Source: Ichthyophis bannanicus
Taxonomy: Eukaryota > Chordata > Amphibia > Gymnophiona > Ichthyophiidae
Assembly: GCA_033557465.1 (NCBI GenBank)
Contig: CM066037.1
Span: forward strand, 205,777,156-205,841,155
DNA: 64,000 bases
Reading direction: 5' to 3'
Below are positions 60,867 through 64,000 of the stretch, piece after piece. The notes beneath the pieces were generated by a model. The model did no database searches and was not told the origin of the DNA. It saw only the letters and a program-made list of their open reading frames with translations. The stretch's first letter is position 1, and each line of letters starts with the position of its first letter. A program made the position numbers and the translations under genes.

Positions 60867-63131
60867 AAGAACATAAGATATGCCATACTGGGTCAGACCA
60901 AGGTCCATCAAGCCCAGTATTCTGTTTCCAACAGTGGCCAATCTAGGTCATATGTACCTAGCAGTTTCCCCAAGGGACACAGGTTCCACAATGCTTGTAT
61001 TGGTTCAAGCATTGATATCCTGGGTCCCTTCTTAATAATGGTTTATGGACCTTTCCTCGAGGAACTTATCCAAACCTTTTTTAAACCCAGCTACACTAAC
61101 AGCTTGTACTACATCCTCCGGTAACAAATTCCAGAGTTTGATTACACGTTGAGTGAAAAAATATTTTCTTTTATTAGTCTTAAATAGTTTACCCTGTAGC
61201 TTCATTGCATGTCCCCTAGTCTTTCTATATTCTGATAAGGTAAACAATCGATCTATGTTTACCCGTTCCACTCCGTTCATTAATTTATAGACTTCTATCA
61301 TATCTTCCCTCAGCCGTCTCTTTTCCAGGTTAAAGAGCCCTAACCTTTTTAGCCTTTCTTCATAGGAGTATCCTTCCATCCCCTTTACCATTTTGGTGGC
61401 TCTTCTCTGAACCTTTTCTAAAATCGCTATATCCTTTTTGAGATACGGCGACCAGAATTGCACACAATATTCAAGGTGCGGTCTCACCATGGAACGATAT
61501 AGAGGCATTATAATATCTTTTGTTTTATTTTCCATTCCTTTCCTTATCATACCTAGCATTCTATTTGCTCTCCTGGCCACTGCTGCACACTGGGTGGAGG
61601 GTTTTAACATGGTATCCACAATGACGCCTAAATCTTTTTCTTGGGTGGTGGTTCCTAATGTGGAACCTTGCATCGTGTAACCATAGTTTGGGTTGTTCTT
61701 ACCTAGGTGCATAACCTTGCACTTGTCCACATTAAATTTCATCTGCAATTTTGATGCCCAGTCTTCCAATTTATCAAGATCCTCTTGCAATTTTCCACAA
61801 TCCTCTTGGGTTTTAACAACTTTAAATAGTTTTGTGTCATCTGCAAATTTGATAACCTCACTCGTTATTCCACTTTCCAGGTCATTTATGAATATGTCAA
61901 AAAGCAGCGGACCCAGCACAGATCCCTGGGGTACACCACTATTCATCTTTCTTCATTGGGAAAATTGGCCATTTAGCCCTACCCTCTGCTTTCTATCTTT
62001 TAACCAGTTCCTGATCCACAATAGTACACTGCCTCCTATCCCATGACTCTTTAGTTTTGCCAAAAGTCTCTCATGAGGGACCTTGTCAAAGGCTTTCTGA
62101 AAGTCCAGATACACAATATCAACCGAATCACCTTTGTCCACCTGATTATTCACTCCTTCAAAAAAACATAACAGATTAGTAAGACAAGATCTTCCTTGTC
62201 TAAAGCCATGTTGGCTGTCTCCCATTAGGTCATGACTATCTACATGCTGAGTAATTTTATTCTTTATGAGGGTTTCTACCATTTTTCCAGGTACTGATGT
62301 CAGGCTCACCGGTCTGTAGTTTCCTGGATCACCCCTGGAACCCTTTTTAAAAATTGGTGTTACATTGGCGATCCTCCAATCTTCAGGTATTAGAGATGAT
62401 TTTAATGATAGTTCACAGATTACTAATAGCAGGTCTGCAATTCCGTATTTCAGTTCTTTCAACACCCTTGGATGTATACCATCCGGCCCAGGTGATTTGC
62501 TAATCTTCAGCTTATCTAATAGTTGTAATACATCTTCCTGATGTATCGATATTTCCTTCAATTCTTCCGCACCTTTAAATACCACTTCAGTCATGAGTAA
62601 CATCCCTACATCTTCCTCAGTAAAGACCGAAGCAAAGAATTCATTCAGTCTCTCCGCTATCGCCTTGTCGCCTCTTAGTGCTCCTTTAACCCCTTTATCA
62701 TCTAATGGACCAACTGACTCTCTCACAGGTTTTTTGCTACGAATGTACTTGAAAAGATCTTTACTTTGCGTTTTTGCTTCCGCAGCAAGCTTCTTCTCAA
62801 ATTCTCCCTTTGCCTGCCTTATCAATGGCTTGCATTTGACTTGCCAGTGCTTGTGCTGTTTCCAGGTTTCGTCGTTTGGTTCTTTTTTCCATTTCCTGAA
62901 AGATGCTTTTTTGGCAACAACAGCCTCTCTGACCTCACCTTTAAACCATGCTGGCAGTTTTTTGGACTTCCTTCCACTTTTCTTAAAGTGTGGAATACAG
63001 CTGGTCTGGGCTTCCAAGATAGTATTTTTCAACAACAGCCAAGCCTGATGTACGTCTTTAACCTTTGCAACTGCTCCTTTTAGTTTTTTCTTAACTGTTT
63101 TCCTCATTTTATCATAGTCTCCCTTTCGAAA
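60867..63131 (-). mobile_element. CR1 LINE, copy CR1-A4, 5'-truncated, nested in DIRS B2
   Basis: Minus strand from 63131 to a 3' end at 60867 (GGCATATCTTATGTTCTTATG). It lacks the endonuclease, being truncated just before the linker. It is the best preserved CR1 of the window, and its insertion splits the DIRS recombinase between CAGCA and AGTAAAGTATATCC. The 3' UTR is 60867-61031. Confidence 0.87.
61032..63131 (-). pseudogene. CR1-A4 reverse transcriptase, single nonsense codon
   Basis: The frame is open from 63131 to 61032 (about 700 codons) except for a TGA at 61953-61955, where the related copy at 30290 has Trp (FSQWRK). Motifs are the linker [72 protein letters not shown] and the catalytic FADD (KFADDTKLF). 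The C-terminus is [37 protein letters not shown] and [23 protein letters not shown]. Truncated at the N-terminus, it lacks endonuclease. Confidence 0.87.
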
Positions 63132-64000
63132 GTAAAGTATATCCTTTATGCTTCCAGGAAGCCTTCCACAAGACGCTCTTGTGTTTTGAAGTGGAAAAGG
63201 TTTACCATATGGTGTTCGCAGAAGGGTCTTAACCCCCTTGCGATACCTCTGGAATCATTACTGGAGTATCTCCTTCATTTATCCAATGCAGGACTTAAAA
63301 CTAACTCAGTAACAGTCCATTTGAGTGATATTGCAGCTTCTTTCAAGCCTCTAAATGGACAACCTATTTCCTCCCATCGTCTTATAGCACGATTTATGAG
63401 AGGCCTTCTTCTAACTAAGCCTCCCATTAAGCCATTAGGCATGGGACTTAAACCTGGTTCTTGGTCAGATGATGAAGCCACCTTTCGAACCCTTAGCTAC
63501 CACCTCATTGAAATTCCTTTCTTGGAAGGTTATCTTTCTCATCGCAATCACATCAGCATGTCGCATCAGTGAGTTGCAGGCATTAGTAGCTGATCCACCT
63601 TATACAAGGTTCCATCATGACAACGTAGTCCTTAGGACTCATCCACGCTTTATACCAAAGGTGGTCTCGCCTTTTCATCTAAACCAAGCGGTCTACCTAC
63701 CTGTGTTCTTTCCAAGGCCTCATGCATCAAATGCAGAAAGGAACCTTCATACTTTGGACTGTAAAAGAGCTTTAGCCTTTTACTTACAAAGAACACAGCA
63801 ACATAGAAAGTCCTCTCAACTCTTTGTTGCTTTTGATCCTTCTCATTTGGGACTTCCAGTCTCCAAGAGAACACTATCCTACTGGATTGCTCAGTGTATA
63901 TCCTTTGCCTATCAGAGTAAGAATCTTCCTCTGGAGGGCCATGTCACAGCTCACAATGTGAGAGCCATGACAGCCTCAATGGCTCATCTGAACTCTGTGT

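Larger units (their letters stand above)
58450..64000 (+). mobile_element. DIRS family B, copy B2, internally deleted, runs off window
   Basis: The left end ATCTCCAGAAACAAGCAGG and the left terminal repeat (58450-58620) match B1. Gag is cut and fused to the RT by a deletion at about 59518. The recombinase is split by a CR1 LINE at 60867-63131 and continues to the window end. The right end lies beyond the window. Confidence 0.86.
60838..64000 (+). pseudogene. DIRS B2 tyrosine recombinase, split by CR1, cut by window end
   Basis: Part one is 60820-60866 and part two 63132-64000. Part two has SRKPSTRRSCVLKWKRFTIW, LKTNSVTVHLSDIAASF, a frame change near 63450, then SACRISELQALVADPPYTRF (first catalytic Arg kept), SHLGLPVSKRTLSYWIAQC and HNVRAMTASMAHLNSV with His and second Arg. 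The catalytic Tyr is beyond the window. At the point where A2 interrupts B1, this copy is uninterrupted. Confidence 0.82.

Overview
The window is vertebrate nuclear DNA made almost entirely of transposable elements. No complete host gene, rRNA gene, functional tRNA or CRISPR array is visible. The mix of abundant DIRS-type tyrosine-recombinase retrotransposons, CR1, L2-like and L1-like LINEs, tRNA-headed SINEs, and hAT and piggyBac MITEs fits an amphibian best. A caecilian is my first guess from the repeat repertoire, but this is an inference and not proved by any host gene.

Layout. 1-4655: minus-strand L1-like LINE, with ORF2 open to the window edge and a frameshifted ORF1. 4660-10816: plus-strand L2-like LINE preceded by a tandem monomer array and interrupted by a 1.5-kb LTR (6603-8110), a hAT MITE and a SINE. 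10817-12731: 3' fragment of a DIRS element (A1). 13712-24826: DIRS family B (B1), whose recombinase gene is split by a DIRS family A element (A2, 18620-24083). 25010-29748: decayed DIRS A3. 29749-32450: minus-strand CR1. 32455-33730: minus-strand pseudogene of an uncharacterised conserved protein, split by a piggyBac MITE. 34080-47260: a second CR1 split by an 11.6-kb DIRS family C element (34908-46519), which is itself split by DIRS A4 (37285-42902). 47280-51180: L2-type LINE split by an L1-like element, which is split by a second LTR. 51190-54960: CR1 and L2 fragments and a third LTR (52500-54076). 54965-57865: plus-strand CR1 of a second type holding another CR1 and a SINE. 58450-64000: DIRS B2 holding a nearly open CR1 polymerase and running off the window.

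How the parts work. A DIRS element encodes a gag-like protein, a polymerase (RT, RNase H and a Dam-like methylase domain) and a tyrosine recombinase. The recombinase inserts a circular DNA copy without target duplication. Here the terminal inverted repeats and the internal complementary region are visible for several copies, and removing each of three nested DIRS elements restores its target. The LINEs encode endonuclease and RT. The three 1.5-1.6-kb LTRs each have TG...CA ends, a perfect 4-bp target duplication and a 295-326-residue open frame that starts at LTR base 1. That LTR family, with the monomer promoter array of the L2-like LINE, is the least familiar material here. All assignments come from reading the sequence and recalling protein families; no database search was run.
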